The translations under genes were made by a program, and so were the position numbers. This document shows, piece after piece, positions 16,379-25,311 of a stretch of 58,144 nt of DNA. The notes below the pieces were generated by a model. It saw nothing but the letters and a program-made list of their open reading frames with translations, made no database searches and was not told where the DNA came from. The stretch is from Mesorhizobium sp. WSM3860 (GTDB taxonomy: Bacteria > Pseudomonadota > Alphaproteobacteria > Rhizobiales > Rhizobiaceae). The DNA lies in contig NZ_NSGF01000028.1 of the NCBI RefSeq assembly GCF_002294995.1, positions 1 through 58,144 of the forward strand, given 5' to 3'. Every line of letters starts with the position of its first letter. The stretch's first letter is position 1.

Positions 16379-17949
16379 CAGAGCCTCCCCGCCAGCAGGA
16401 AGCCCGAGCCGCCGCCGAGGCCTGCGCCGGGATGGGTCGAGGCGCCGATGTGATAGAGGCCATTGATACCCGTCTCGTGATTGCGGCTTGCCTTGAACGG
16501 TCGCCACAGGAAGGACTGGTCGATGGTGGACGAGCCGCCATAGGGATCGCCGCCGACAAGGTTGATGTTCATCGCGTCCAGATCGGCCGGCGAATAGGCG
16601 CGGCGCGCGATGATGGTGTCGCGAAAACCATGGACGTGCTTGGCGAGGATCGCCTCGACGCGGTCGGCATAGGCCTCGCGCAGCCCCTCGTTCCAGCGGC
16701 CATCGGCTGGAGTCTCGAGCTTGCCGGCGGCATCGCCCTTGATGTGGCGCGGCGCTTCCGGAAGCTGCAGCCACAGGATTGCCTTGCCCTCCGGACAGCG
16801 CGACGGGTCGAGCGCGTGGGGCTGGCCGACGCAGATGGTCGGCACTTCCGGCAAGAGGCCGCGCACCGCCTCGTTGCAGGCTTTCGACACACCATCGAGC
16901 CCCGGCGTCAGATGCAGCAGCGCCACCTTGTCGAGACCCTCGCCGCGCCAGGCCGGCGGCTTGTTCAGCGCGTAGTGGATCTGGAAGTTGCCCTTGCCAT
17001 AGCGGTAGTCACGCATGGCTTTCGCGGCGGTTTCTGGCGCATCGTTGCCGAGCAGGCGGCCATAGAGCTGCGTCGGCGTGACCGAGCAGATGATGCCCTT
17101 TGCCGCCGTTAGTGTCTCGCCGGAGGCGAGCCGGACGCCGGTGGCACGGCCGCCGGCCTGGACGATCGAGGCGACATCGGCGTTGACGCGGATTTCGCCG
17201 CCGCGCTCCTTGATCAATGCCTCGAAGGCGGCGAGCAGGTTCTTCGCCCCGCCCTTGACGATCGGCGCGCCTGCCGCCTCCAGCGCGAAGGCGATGACCT
17301 TGGCGATCTGGCCGGAGAAGGCGTCTTCCGGCCCGAGCCCGGCATGCAGCACCCACGGCGCCCAGAGCGCGCGGACGGTATCGGATTTGTAGGCCGTCTC
17401 CAGCCAGCCGCGCGCCGGCACCAGCGCCTCGCCCAGGACGGCGGCAAGCTCGCGCGGACCGCGCCGCCACGCCTCGCCGGCCATGAGCTTCGTCGTCGGA
17501 TAGGACCAGAGCGTGCCGCCGAGCAGGCCGAAGAGCAGTCCGGCGTTGCGTTCGATGTCGCCGACATCGCCGCCATGGCGGTCGCCGTCGCCGGAGGCAA
17601 TTGCGTTCAGCGCCGCGATGTTGGCGGTGCGGTCGGTGGTGAGCACGGCATGGCTGCCGTCGGGCCGCAGCACGCCGGTGGGTGTGGTCGTGTAGCAGAA
17701 TTCAAGCCCGTGCCGCGCAAGGTCCTTGCCGAGCGCGGCATAGGCAGGCGAGGTGATGAACAGCACGAAGGTCGTCGCCATCACGTCATGGACAAAGCCG
17801 GGCGCCGTGATCTCGTCGGTGCGCATGCAGCCGCCGATGCGATCGTTGCGCTCGAGCACGAGCACTTTGGCGCCCTTGGCGCCAAGCATCGCCGCGCAGA
17901 CCAGGGCGTTGATGCCGCTGCCGACGATGATGTGATCGGCAGCGGTCAT
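16378..17949 (-). CDS. Phytoene-desaturase-like FAD-dependent oxidoreductase
   Basis: The 523-residue protein starts with a dinucleotide-binding motif (HIIVGSGINALVCAAMLGAKG) and a conserved ERNDRIGGCMRT, and ends with PGAGLGGGSGFLLAGRL, as in the CrtI/phytoene dehydrogenase-related oxidoreductases. Members of this group oxidise or isomerise many hydrophobic substrates; no carotenoid genes are nearby. It overlaps the MarR gene by one base. A paralogue of similar length and C-terminus is at 19166-20740 on the other side of the divergent promoter. I infer a role in oxidising an aromatic intermediate, for instance a hydroxyl to a keto group, but the substrate is not visible from sequence. Confidence 0.82.
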   Translation of the reverse strand: MTAADHIIVGSGINALVCAAMLGAKGAKVLVLERNDRIGGCMRTDEITAPGFVHDVMATTFVLFITSPAYAALGKDLARHGLEFCYTTTPTGVLRPDGSHAVLTTDRTANIAALNAIASGDGDRHGGDVGDIERNAGLLFGLLGGTLWSYPTTKLMAGEAWRRGPRELAAVLGEALVPARGWLETAYKSDTVRALWAPWVLHAGLGPEDAFSGQIAKVIAFALEAAGAPIVKGGAKNLLAAFEALIKERGGEIRVNADVASIVQAGGRATGVRLASGETLTAAKGIICSVTPTQLYGRLLGNDAPETAAKAMRDYRYGKGNFQIHYALNKPPAWRGEGLDKVALLHLTPGLDGVSKACNEAVRGLLPEVPTICVGQPHALDPSRCPEGKAILWLQLPEAPRHIKGDAAGKLETPADGRWNEGLREAYADRVEAILAKHVHGFRDTIIARRAYSPADLDAMNINLVGGDPYGGSSTIDQSFLWRPFKASRNHETGINGLYHIGASTHPGAGLGGGSGFLLAGRL

Positions 17950-18002
17950 TGGGGGCGGCTCCGGGGTGACGGGAGGCCAATCGGGCTAAGCCGCGTTCCT
18001 TC

Positions 18003-18162
18003 GCGCCCCCCTCTGTCCTGCCGGACATCTCCCCCACTTGGGGGGAGATTGGCAGTTTCGGCGTCCTGCTCAATCCTGCGACGTCGGAGATTGGCGAAAG
18101 CGGAGGTGACGTGCAATCTCCCCCCTTGTGGGGGAGATGTCCGGCAGGACAGAGGGGGGCGC
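18003..18162. repeat. 160-bp paired palindromic element in the 17950-18254 gap
   Basis: The 305-bp gap between two minus-strand genes is mostly this element. The outer arms CGCCCCCCTCTGTCCTGCC and GGCAGGACAGAGGGGGGCG are perfect inverted copies, and each arm carries an inner hairpin (CTCCCCCACTTGGGGGGAG and CTCCCCCCTTGTGGGGGAG). The centre of about 55 bp is variable. An element of the same length and layout lies at 31539-31698. This is a mosaic element like the rhizobial RIME group. Confidence 0.75.
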
Positions 18163-18254
18163 CGTAGAGCACTGACGCTCCAAGACGACCGCCTCGACCT
18201 CTCCTTCACTCCACTGCCCGCGCGCATGTCTTCTCCCGAAGACCCCGCCTTGCC

Positions 18255-19046
18255 CTATTTGCCCGGCACCAACGCCAGCGCGCGGATCGGGCTGCCGGTG
18301 CCGTGCTCGATCTTGAGCGGGGCGGCGATCAGGATCGCGCCTTTCGGGGGCAGCTGGTCGAGGTTGCAGAGGCTGGCCAGCCCATAACGATTGGCTTTGT
18401 GCATCAGCGTGTGCGCCGGGAATGGCGGCTCCATGCCGCCGGCCTTGCCGGCATCGGTGCCGATCGTCTCCGAGCCCCAGCCCTTGATGTCCTTGCCGAT
18501 CAGGAACTGAATGGCTTCCGCCGTCGGCCCGGGCGTGTGCGGGCCGGTCTCATTGGCATTGAGGAACTCGGCTTCCGAACCGTTGCGCTTGTACCAGTCG
18601 GTGCGCATCACCACCCATTCGCCGGCATTGATGGCGCCATGCTCGGCCTCCCACGCTTTGATGTGGTCGACGGTGAGAAGGAAATCGTGATCGTCGGCGG
18701 CCTCCTTCGAGCAGTCGATGACGTTGACCGGGCCGACGAAATTCTGCGCCGGAATGGTGTCGGTGGCGCCATCCGGATAGTCCTTGCCGGTGATCCAGTG
18801 CTGCGGCGCGTCGAAATGCGTGCCCGAATGCTCGCCGAGCTTCAGCCAGTTCCAGGCCCACCACGGACCGTTCTTGTCATACTTGGAGATGGGGTGGATC
18901 TCGACCTTCGGCGTGTCGACGGCGAGCTCCGGCGGCAGCTTGATCAGCGGCGTGTTGGGCCCGAGCGGCGCCGACAGGTCGACCACCCTGATGGCGCCCG
19001 AAAGCAGCTGGCCGGCGACTTCGCCGAGGAGTTTTTGCGTGTCCAT
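18255..19046 (-). CDS. Cyclase-family metal hydrolase, probable isatin hydrolase
   Basis: The 263-residue protein carries the family metal motif HxGTxxDxPxH, seen as HSGTHFDAPQH, which binds Mn or Zn in kynurenine formamidases and isatin hydrolases. Isatin hydrolase opens isatin to isatinate; bacterial kynurenine formamidase (KynB) is shorter, about 210 residues. The surrounding residues (GPWWAWNWLKLGEHSGTHFD, DTIPAQNFVGP, LCNLDQLPPKGAIL) look, from memory, more like isatin hydrolase, but I cannot align them. I chose ATG 19046 (AGGGAACG ahead); an upstream ATG at 19079 is possible. It shares a divergent promoter region with the second flavoenzyme gene. Kynurenine formamidase activity is the main alternative. 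Confidence 0.75.
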   Translation of the reverse strand: MDTQKLLGEVAGQLLSGAIRVVDLSAPLGPNTPLIKLPPELAVDTPKVEIHPISKYDKNGPWWAWNWLKLGEHSGTHFDAPQHWITGKDYPDGATDTIPAQNFVGPVNVIDCSKEAADDHDFLLTVDHIKAWEAEHGAINAGEWVVMRTDWYKRNGSEAEFLNANETGPHTPGPTAEAIQFLIGKDIKGWGSETIGTDAGKAGGMEPPFPAHTLMHKANRYGLASLCNLDQLPPKGAILIAAPLKIEHGTGSPIRALALVPGK

Positions 19047-19165
19047 TGTCTTCGTTCCCTGTTGTTCCGTGCTCATCAAGGCTCGTTGCGGCCCTTAATA
19101 TCCTACTAGACGAAAACATATGCATCTGCAATTATCTTTAAGCATAAAGCATTTTGGGGCAGGGC
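19047..19165. promoter_or_regulatory. Divergent promoter region with candidate MarR operators
   Basis: This 119-bp region separates the hydrolase and flavoenzyme genes and is AT-rich from 19098 to 19155 in an otherwise GC-rich window. It contains TGCATCTGCA at 19121-19130, identical to a copy at 26831-26840 ahead of the fused hydroxylase gene, and an inverted repeat CTTTA-AGCA-TAAAG at 19136-19149. Both are plausible binding sites for the MarR regulators encoded in the cluster. No -35/-10 pair is clear. Confidence 0.45.
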
Positions 19166-20740
19166 GTGAGCGAGTTCGACGCCATCTTTGTCGGGGCGGG
19201 CCACAACAGTCTGGCCTGCGCCGCGCATCTGTCGCTCAAGGGCTGGAAAACCGCGGTTTTCGAGCGCAGCGCAACAATCGGCGGCGCGGTCCGGACCGCG
19301 GAATACACGCTTCCCGGGTTCAGGCACGATTTCGGCGCGATGAATCTGAGCCTGTTCGCCGGCTCGGCCTTCCACCGGAAATATGCAAATGAATTGAAAA
19401 GTCACGGGCTGGAATTCGCTCAAGTCGCCGATTGTTTCGCCAGCGCCTTCCCGGATGGGAAGTGGTTCGGCGTCAGCAACGATCTCGAAAAGACCGCGGC
19501 GCGGCTCGCCGCCTTCTCCGCGGCCGATGTCGCTACATGGCGCCGGCTGGTTGGCGCCTTCCCGGGCGAGGCGGAGCATCTGTTCCGGCTGCTCGGATCG
19601 CCGATGAGCCCGCGGGCGCTGGCCGGCACGGCCTGGAACCTGTGGCGCAAGAAAGGCATTGGCGGAGCACTCGAGACCGGCCGGCTGCTTCTCTCCTCAC
19701 CCCGCGCGTGGCTCGAGGACAATTTCGAGACGCCGCATGTGCAAACCACGCTCGCTGCCTGGGGCATGCATCTCGACTTCGCCCCAGACATCGCTGGCGG
19801 CGCCGTGTTCCCCTATCTGGAATCAATGGCCAACCAAAGTTTTGGCATGGTGCTCGGCAAGGGCGGCGCCGACACCATCATCCGCGCGCTTGTCGGCATG
19901 GTCAAAGCCGCCGGCGGCAAGGTCATGGCCGGCGCGGAGGTGGCGGAGATCACTGTCGCCGGCGGCCGCGCGACCGGCGTGCGGCTCGCCTCCGGCGATT
20001 TCCATGTCGCCAGCAAGGCCGTCATTGCCGGCGTCGCGCCCAAGGCGCTGACTGGCAAGCTGCTGCCGGAGGGATCCGGCGATGCCGGGTTCGACGCCGC
20101 GATGAAAAAGTTCCGCCATGCGCCGGGCACAATGATGATCCACCTGGCGCTGGACGATCTGCCGGACTGGAGCGCCGGCGCCGAGCTTCGCCACTTCGCC
20201 TATGTGCATTTGGCGCCGTCGCTCGATGCCATGTCGCGGACCTACCAGCAGGCAATGGCGGGCACCTTGCCCGATCAGCCGGTGCTCGTCGTCGGACAGC
20301 CGACTGCCGTCGATCCGTCGCGGGCGCCAGAGGGCAAGCACGTGCTCTGGGTCCAGGTGCGCATGCTGCCGGCGGAGATCCTTGGCGATGCCGCCGGCAA
20401 GATCGCGCCCGGTTCCTGGGACGCGGTCAAGGACGCCTATGCCGAGCGCGTGCTCGACATCATCGAGAGCTATGCGCCTTGTTTGCGCCAGAAGATCCTC
20501 GGCCGCGCGATCTTCTCGCCGCTCGACCTCGAGCGCGAGAATCCGAACCTCGTCGGCGGCGACCAGATTTGCGGCAGCCACCATTTGGCGCAGAATTTTC
20601 TGTTCCGTCCGGCGCGCGGCTTCGCGCGCTGGAACACGCCGGTCGGCAATCTCTACCTCACCGGCGCCGCGACATGGCCCGGCGCCGGCACCGGCGCCGG
20701 ATCCGGCTTCATGCTGGCGCAACAGCTGGGAGGAAATTGA
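19166..20740 (+). CDS. Phytoene-desaturase-like FAD-dependent oxidoreductase (paralogue)
   Basis: The 524-residue protein has the FAD-binding start DAIFVGAGHNSLACAAHLSL, an IGGAVRT segment and the C-terminal WPGAGTGAGSGFMLAQQLGG characteristic of the CrtI-related oxidoreductases. It resembles the enzyme at 16378-17949 along its whole length, including the NLVGGDQ segment, but the two are clearly diverged. GTG 19166 (with GGGG upstream) is preferred to TTG 19154. It heads the plus-strand unit that continues with the ABC transporter. The two paralogues transcribed away from one control region suggest either sequential oxidation steps or a heteromer; neither is proven. Confidence 0.82.
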   Translation: MSEFDAIFVGAGHNSLACAAHLSLKGWKTAVFERSATIGGAVRTAEYTLPGFRHDFGAMNLSLFAGSAFHRKYANELKSHGLEFAQVADCFASAFPDGKWFGVSNDLEKTAARLAAFSAADVATWRRLVGAFPGEAEHLFRLLGSPMSPRALAGTAWNLWRKKGIGGALETGRLLLSSPRAWLEDNFETPHVQTTLAAWGMHLDFAPDIAGGAVFPYLESMANQSFGMVLGKGGADTIIRALVGMVKAAGGKVMAGAEVAEITVAGGRATGVRLASGDFHVASKAVIAGVAPKALTGKLLPEGSGDAGFDAAMKKFRHAPGTMMIHLALDDLPDWSAGAELRHFAYVHLAPSLDAMSRTYQQAMAGTLPDQPVLVVGQPTAVDPSRAPEGKHVLWVQVRMLPAEILGDAAGKIAPGSWDAVKDAYAERVLDIIESYAPCLRQKILGRAIFSPLDLERENPNLVGGDQICGSHHLAQNFLFRPARGFARWNTPVGNLYLTGAATWPGAGTGAGSGFMLAQQLGGN

Positions 20741-20850
20741 GCCGAAGAAATCCAGGATGGACAAGGCGCGGTTGCCCACCAGACCTTGCGAATGAACAAC
20801 GCCGCGCGACAATGAAAGTCAAAAACCGACAACCAACAAGGGGAACGACC

Positions 20851-22377
20851 ATGACCATCAACAGACGCGATTTGCTTGGATTTGGCGCGGCAGCGATCGG
20901 CGCGGCGACCCTCGGACTGCCGAGGGCGGCCAAGGCGGCGGACGAGCTCACCATCGCCTACAACGTCAACCTGCCATCCTGGGACCCGACGACCGGACCT
21001 TCGGCGGTGAACCCGACCATCCAAGGCCTCTACCAGTCGGTGTTCGACCAGTTCATCCCGCAGAAGCCGGACCTCTCTTTCACACCCGGCCTGCTCACCG
21101 AATGGGGTTGGAACGACGATCGCACCAAGGTGATGATGACGGTGCGCGACGGCGTGAAATGGCATGACGGCTCGCCCTTCACGGCCGAGGACGTTGTCTG
21201 GTCGCTGCAGCGGGCGGGCGACGAGAAGACCGGCAACCCGATCCAGTTCGTCTGGAAGAATGTCGGCAACTTCAAGGTCGACGGCAACAAGATCACCGGC
21301 GACGTGATGCAGTTCGACCCGGTCTATTTCAAGTGGATGTCGTTCCTGACCGGCTACATCATGCCGAAGGCCTATTACGAGAAGGTGGGCGCTGAAGGCT
21401 TCGAGAAGGCGCCGATCGGCACCGGCCCCTACATGGTCGACAAATTCGAGCGCAACGCTTTCCTGCGGCTGAAGGCCAATCCGAATTACTGGGGCACCAA
21501 GCCGGCCTTCGAGAATGTCACGATCAAGTTCGTCACCGACGCGGCGAGCCGCGTCGCCGAGGTCGAGTCCGGCTCCTCGCAGGTGACGCTTGAAATCCCC
21601 TATGAAGAATATGACCGGCTGATCGGCAAAGACGGGCTTGCCGGCTCGATCAAGAACGTCTCCGACATCGGCATGATCTTCTTCAACGACATCGAGGCGA
21701 TGCTCGACAAGAACGTCCGCCAGGCGGCCGTGATGGCGGTGGACAAGGAGCTCTTGGTCAAGCGGCTGCTGCGCGGCTACGGCCAGCCGATCGCCACGCT
21801 GGAGACGCCGGAATACACGGCCTACGATGCGTCGATCAAGGTCGAGCACAATCCGAAAAAGGCCAAGGAACTGCTCGCCGCTTCAGGCTATTCGCCGAAG
21901 AAGCCGGTCAAGTTCACGATACAGACGACGAAAGGCTTCAAGCCCAAGGACTATGAGATGATCCAGGCGATCGTCGGCATGTGGCGCAAGGTCGGCATCG
22001 AGGCCAATATCGAGGTCTACGAGATCGCCAAGCATTACGAGCTGCGCGCCGCCGACAAGCTGGCGCCGGCCGCCTTCTACAATTGGGGCAATGCGATCGG
22101 CGATCCGACCACCTCGACCGGCTTTGCCATGTACGGGCCGAGCCCGCATTCGGTGTGGGACAGTCAGGACCTGATCGACATGATCAATCCGCTGTGGGGC
22201 GAAAAGGACGAGGCCAAGCGCATCGCCGGCTGGAAGGCCGTCGACAAATACATCGCCGAGCAGGCCTATGTGCTGCCGCTGATGCAGTACGCGCAGCCGA
22301 TCGTGCATTCGAAGAAAGTCAATGTCGTGCAGCATGTATCCGGCGCGCTGCTGCCGGCGCTGATGACCCCGGCGTGA
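20851..22377 (+). CDS. ABC transporter substrate-binding protein, peptide/Opp type (SBP family 5)
   Basis: The 508-residue periplasmic receptor has a twin-arginine-type signal (MTINRRDLLGFGAAAIGA, cleavage after AAKA), then ELTIAYNVNLPSWDP and GLYQSVFDQF as in DppA/OppA-like proteins. KWHDGSPFTAEDVVWSL and RQAVMA-type segments are typical. Such receptors bind peptides but also opines, sugars and aromatic or other bulky molecules. ATG 20851 follows AAGGGGAACGACC. It is the first gene of a complete transporter (permeases 22576 and 23576, ATPases 24421 and 25304) and, by context, may import the aromatic substrate of the surrounding catabolic genes. Confidence 0.92.
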   Translation: MTINRRDLLGFGAAAIGAATLGLPRAAKAADELTIAYNVNLPSWDPTTGPSAVNPTIQGLYQSVFDQFIPQKPDLSFTPGLLTEWGWNDDRTKVMMTVRDGVKWHDGSPFTAEDVVWSLQRAGDEKTGNPIQFVWKNVGNFKVDGNKITGDVMQFDPVYFKWMSFLTGYIMPKAYYEKVGAEGFEKAPIGTGPYMVDKFERNAFLRLKANPNYWGTKPAFENVTIKFVTDAASRVAEVESGSSQVTLEIPYEEYDRLIGKDGLAGSIKNVSDIGMIFFNDIEAMLDKNVRQAAVMAVDKELLVKRLLRGYGQPIATLETPEYTAYDASIKVEHNPKKAKELLAASGYSPKKPVKFTIQTTKGFKPKDYEMIQAIVGMWRKVGIEANIEVYEIAKHYELRAADKLAPAAFYNWGNAIGDPTTSTGFAMYGPSPHSVWDSQDLIDMINPLWGEKDEAKRIAGWKAVDKYIAEQAYVLPLMQYAQPIVHSKKVNVVQHVSGALLPALMTPA

Positions 22378-22385
22378 TGACATCT

Positions 22386-22416
22386 GAGAAGGTGCGCTGG
22401 CGCAGCGCACCTTCTC
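22386..22416 (+). other. Strong RNA hairpin between binding-protein and permease genes
   Basis: GAGAAGGTGCGCT (22386-22398), loop GGCGC, AGCGCACCTTCTC (22404-22416) form a perfect 13-bp stem starting 9 bases after the stop codon. It has no T-run, so it may protect the 3' end of the binding-protein mRNA or partly attenuate transcription into the permease genes. Comparable hairpins follow the other two binding-protein genes of the window. Confidence 0.65.
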
Positions 22417-22428
22417 CAACGACGCAGC

Positions 22429-22553
22429 CCTCTCATCCGGCCGCTTCGCGGCCACCTTCTCCCCAAGGGGAGAAGAGACTGGCGCGAGCGCCGCCAAACT
22501 CCTCTCCCCTCGAGGAGAGGTCGGCCGAGCGAAGCGGAGCCGGGTGAGGGGCC
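22429..22553. repeat. Dispersed palindromic repeat (CTTCTCCCC/GGGGAGAAG type)
   Basis: CCTCTCATCCGGCCGCTTCG and CGAAGCGGAGCCGGGTGAGG form partly matching outer arms, with inner palindromes CTTCTCCCCAAGGGGAGAAG and CCTCTCCCCTCGAGGAGAGG. It lies between the binding-protein and permease genes of one operon and belongs to the same broad family as 1739-1806 and 29331-29459. Confidence 0.6.
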
Positions 22554-22575
22554 GAATGCATTAGGCCCAGCGAGC

Positions 22576-23583
22576 ATGCTGCTGCAAAGATTCTTCGTTC
22601 GTCTGGTGACGATGCTGGTCACGCTGTTCGGCGTCGCCGTCGTCGTCTTCGTCGTCATCCGCGTGGCGCCCGGCGACCCGATCGCCATGATGCTGCCGCC
22701 CGGCGCCAGCAATGACGACGTCGCGCGTCTGCGCGCGCTCTATGGGCTGGACAAGAGCATCGTGCAGCAGTTCTTCATCTGGCTTGGCGGCGTGTTGCAT
22801 GGCGATTTCGGCAATTCGATCTCGCTGCGCCAGGATGTGCTCGGCCTGGTCTTCAACCGGCTGCCGGCGACGTTGGAATTGGCCACCGTGGCGCTGCTGA
22901 TGGCGGTGGCGATCGGCGTCTCCGCAGCGATCCTCGGTGCGCGTTCGCGCGACACGGCGGTCGAAGCCGGCATCGACATCGCCAGCGGCGCGACGCTCTC
23001 CATCCCTGATTTCCTGTGGGGCCTGGTGCTGATCCTGTTGTTCGGCGTGCTTGTCCCGGTGTTCGACATTTCCGGCCGAGTGTCGCCGCAACTCGACTTG
23101 CCCTTCGTGACCCAATTCTACCTCGTCGAGAGCATACTCAGGCTCCGCTTCGACCTGACCTGGGATTTGCTCAAGCACATGCTGATGCCGGCGATTGCGC
23201 TGGCGCTGCCGCTGGCGGCGATCATCGCGCAACTCCTGAAACAGTCGCTGAAGGAAGTGCTCGACCTCGACTATGTCGTGCTGGCGCGGGTCAAAGGCTT
23301 TTCCGAAACGCAGGTTATCCTGCGCGAGGCGTTGAAGAACGCGGCGCTGCCGACGCTGACGCTGGTCGGCGTGCAGTTCACCTTCCTCATCGGCGGCACG
23401 GTCATCGTCGAGCGGCTGTTCTCCTATGAAGGTCTCGGCAATATGGCGATCGATGCCGTTATCAATCGCGACCTGCCGCTGATCCAGGGCATCGTGCTGG
23501 TGTTTGCGCTGCTCTTCGTGCTGATCAACCTTGTTGTCGACATGATGTATGCGCTGCTCAATCCGAGGCTGCGCCATGGATGA
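22576..23583 (+). CDS. ABC transporter permease, DppB/OppB type
   Basis: The 335-residue inner-membrane protein has about six membrane helices, beginning FFVRLVTMLVTLFGVAVVVF, with the conserved R-x-APGDP segment (IRVAPGDPIAMM) of OppB-like permeases and the cytoplasmic EAA loop VVLARVKGFSETQVILREAL, which docks to the ATPase. It overlaps the next permease gene by 8 bases. With the second permease it forms the channel for the receptor encoded at 20851-22377. Confidence 0.93.
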   Translation: MLLQRFFVRLVTMLVTLFGVAVVVFVVIRVAPGDPIAMMLPPGASNDDVARLRALYGLDKSIVQQFFIWLGGVLHGDFGNSISLRQDVLGLVFNRLPATLELATVALLMAVAIGVSAAILGARSRDTAVEAGIDIASGATLSIPDFLWGLVLILLFGVLVPVFDISGRVSPQLDLPFVTQFYLVESILRLRFDLTWDLLKHMLMPAIALALPLAAIIAQLLKQSLKEVLDLDYVVLARVKGFSETQVILREALKNAALPTLTLVGVQFTFLIGGTVIVERLFSYEGLGNMAIDAVINRDLPLIQGIVLVFALLFVLINLVVDMMYALLNPRLRHG

Positions 23584-24424
23584 GGCGCGCATTTCGCGGC
23601 GTGGGCTGAGCCCGCGGCTGTGGCTGGCCGGCGGCTGGCTTTTGCTGGCGCTGCTTGCGGCCATCTTCGCGCCGCTGATCGCGACGCAGGACCCGCTGGC
23701 GCAGGATCTGATGCTGGAGCGCCTGCCGCCTTTCTGGCTGGACGGCGCCGAGCCCGGCTATTGGCTCGGCACCGACAGCCTCGGCCGGGATCTCTTGTCG
23801 CGGCTGATCTTCGGCGGCCGCATCGCCTTCATCGTCGCCTTCGCCGCAGCATCCGCCGCCTGCCTCATCGGCTCGGCGCTCGGGCTGATCGCCGGCTATT
23901 TCGGCGGTTGGGCCGACCGCATCATCTCGCGCGTCGTCGATGTCTGGATGGCCTTCCCACCGGTGCTGTTCGCGATTCTGCTGGTCGCGGTGCTGGGCAC
24001 GGGCTTGAGCTCGGTCATCATCGCCATCGCCGTCATCGACTGGACACGCTTCTGCCGGGTGATCCGCGCCGAGGCGATGAGCCAGGCGCGCATGGATTAT
24101 GTCGAGAGCGCGCGCATCGCCGGTTATGGCCGCACCGGCATCATGCTGCGCGAAGTGCTGCCCAATGTGCTGCCTTCCGTGGTGGCGCTCTTGTCGCTTG
24201 AGATGGGCATCGCCGTCATCGTCGAGGCGATCCTCTCCTTCGTCAATCTGTCGATCTCGACCGACGATCCGACCTGGGGCGGCATCATCGCGGAGGGCCG
24301 TCTGTCGATCCACCAGGCTTGGTGGGTGCTGGTGTTCCCGCTGGCGACCCTGATCCTCACCGTGCTGTCCTTCAGCCAGTTCGGCGAGGGGTTGAAGACG
24401 CGATTCGATCCGGTGCTGCGATGA
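23576..24424 (+). CDS. ABC transporter permease, DppC/OppC type
   Basis: The 282-residue inner-membrane protein has the N-terminal helix WLAGGWLLLALLAAIFAPLI, the GTDSLGRDLLSRLIFG segment diagnostic of OppC-like permeases and the EAA loop DYVESARIAGYGRTGIMLRE. ATG 23576 lies inside the end of the preceding permease gene and its stop codon overlaps the ATPase start (ATGA at 24421), so the transporter genes are translationally coupled. Confidence 0.93.
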   Translation: MDEARISRRGLSPRLWLAGGWLLLALLAAIFAPLIATQDPLAQDLMLERLPPFWLDGAEPGYWLGTDSLGRDLLSRLIFGGRIAFIVAFAAASAACLIGSALGLIAGYFGGWADRIISRVVDVWMAFPPVLFAILLVAVLGTGLSSVIIAIAVIDWTRFCRVIRAEAMSQARMDYVESARIAGYGRTGIMLREVLPNVLPSVVALLSLEMGIAVIVEAILSFVNLSISTDDPTWGGIIAEGRLSIHQAWWVLVFPLATLILTVLSFSQFGEGLKTRFDPVLR

Positions 24425-25311
24425 GCGCCAATATGGAACCATGCCTCGAAATCCGCTGCTTGAGCGCCGTGCTGCCAAACGAACGACGGGTGCTGCGCTC
24501 GGTGTCGCTCGCCGTGCAGCCGGGGGAAGTTCGCGCGCTGGTCGGCGAAAGCGGCGCCGGCAAGACGATGATCGGCAAGGCGGTGCTTGGCGTGCTGCCG
24601 AAAAGCGTGCGCATCGTCGAGGGCGAGATGCTGATCGAGGGCGAGGATCTCGGCCGCCTTGATGCGAAGGCGCGGCGGACGCTGATCGGCGCGCGTACCG
24701 CACTGATCCCACAGGACCCGCTCACCGCGCTCAACCCGTCGCGCCGCATCGGCCCGCAAATGACCGACCGGCTGGTGCGCATCCTCGGCTGGAGCGGTGA
24801 GAAAGCCGACAAACGTATCCGCCAGTTGCTCGACGAGGTGCAGATCCGCGAGCCCGAACGTGTTCTGAAATGCTATCCGCACGAGCTGTCCGGCGGCATG
24901 CGCCAGCGGGTGCTGATCGCGGCTGCCTTCGCCGCCGAACCTCGATTGATCGTCGCCGACGAGCCGACGACGGCGCTCGACGTGACCGTGCAGAAGCAGA
25001 TCCTGCGGCTCATTGCGCAATTGCAGCGCGATCACGGCACGGCAATCCTGTTCGTCACCCACGATCTCGGCGTCGTTGCCAAGATCAGCCAGAAAGTGTC
25101 GGTGCTCTATGCCGGCAAGGTGGTCGAGGAGGCCCAGACCGCCGACCTCTTCGCATCACCGCAGCACCCGTACACGCGGGCGCTGATTGCGGCGACGCCG
25201 CGCTATACCGATCCTTACGCATCGCTGAAGCCGGTGGACGAGACTGTGCTGGCCGGGCTCGCGGACGAGATCGCGGCCGCCGACCGGGCGTGGAGGCCAA
25301 GCCATGGCTGA
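24421..25311 (+). CDS. ABC transporter ATP-binding protein, DppD/OppD type
   Basis: The 296-residue ATPase has Walker A (GESGAGKT), the signature ELSGGMRQRV, Walker B (LIVADEPTTALD) and the switch histidine in FVTHDLGVV. The C-terminal HPYTRALIAATP segment is the usual peptide-transporter extension, although it lacks the Cys-rich Fe-S motif found in some OppD proteins. It energises the transporter together with the next gene, which it overlaps by 8 bases. Confidence 0.93.
   Translation: MSANMEPCLEIRCLSAVLPNERRVLRSVSLAVQPGEVRALVGESGAGKTMIGKAVLGVLPKSVRIVEGEMLIEGEDLGRLDAKARRTLIGARTALIPQDPLTALNPSRRIGPQMTDRLVRILGWSGEKADKRIRQLLDEVQIREPERVLKCYPHELSGGMRQRVLIAAAFAAEPRLIVADEPTTALDVTVQKQILRLIAQLQRDHGTAILFVTHDLGVVAKISQKVSVLYAGKVVEEAQTADLFASPQHPYTRALIAATPRYTDPYASLKPVDETVLAGLADEIAAADRAWRPSHG

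Noticed and set aside
18003..18162. Possible CRISPR array from repeated palindromes
   Set aside because: Only two inverted arms with one unrelated centre, no regular spacers, and no cas genes in the window.
19432..20850. Long in-frame extension upstream of the binding-protein start
   Set aside because: It overlaps the flavoenzyme gene in another frame and reads as Arg-rich nonsense; the Tat signal and ribosome site fix the start at 20851.
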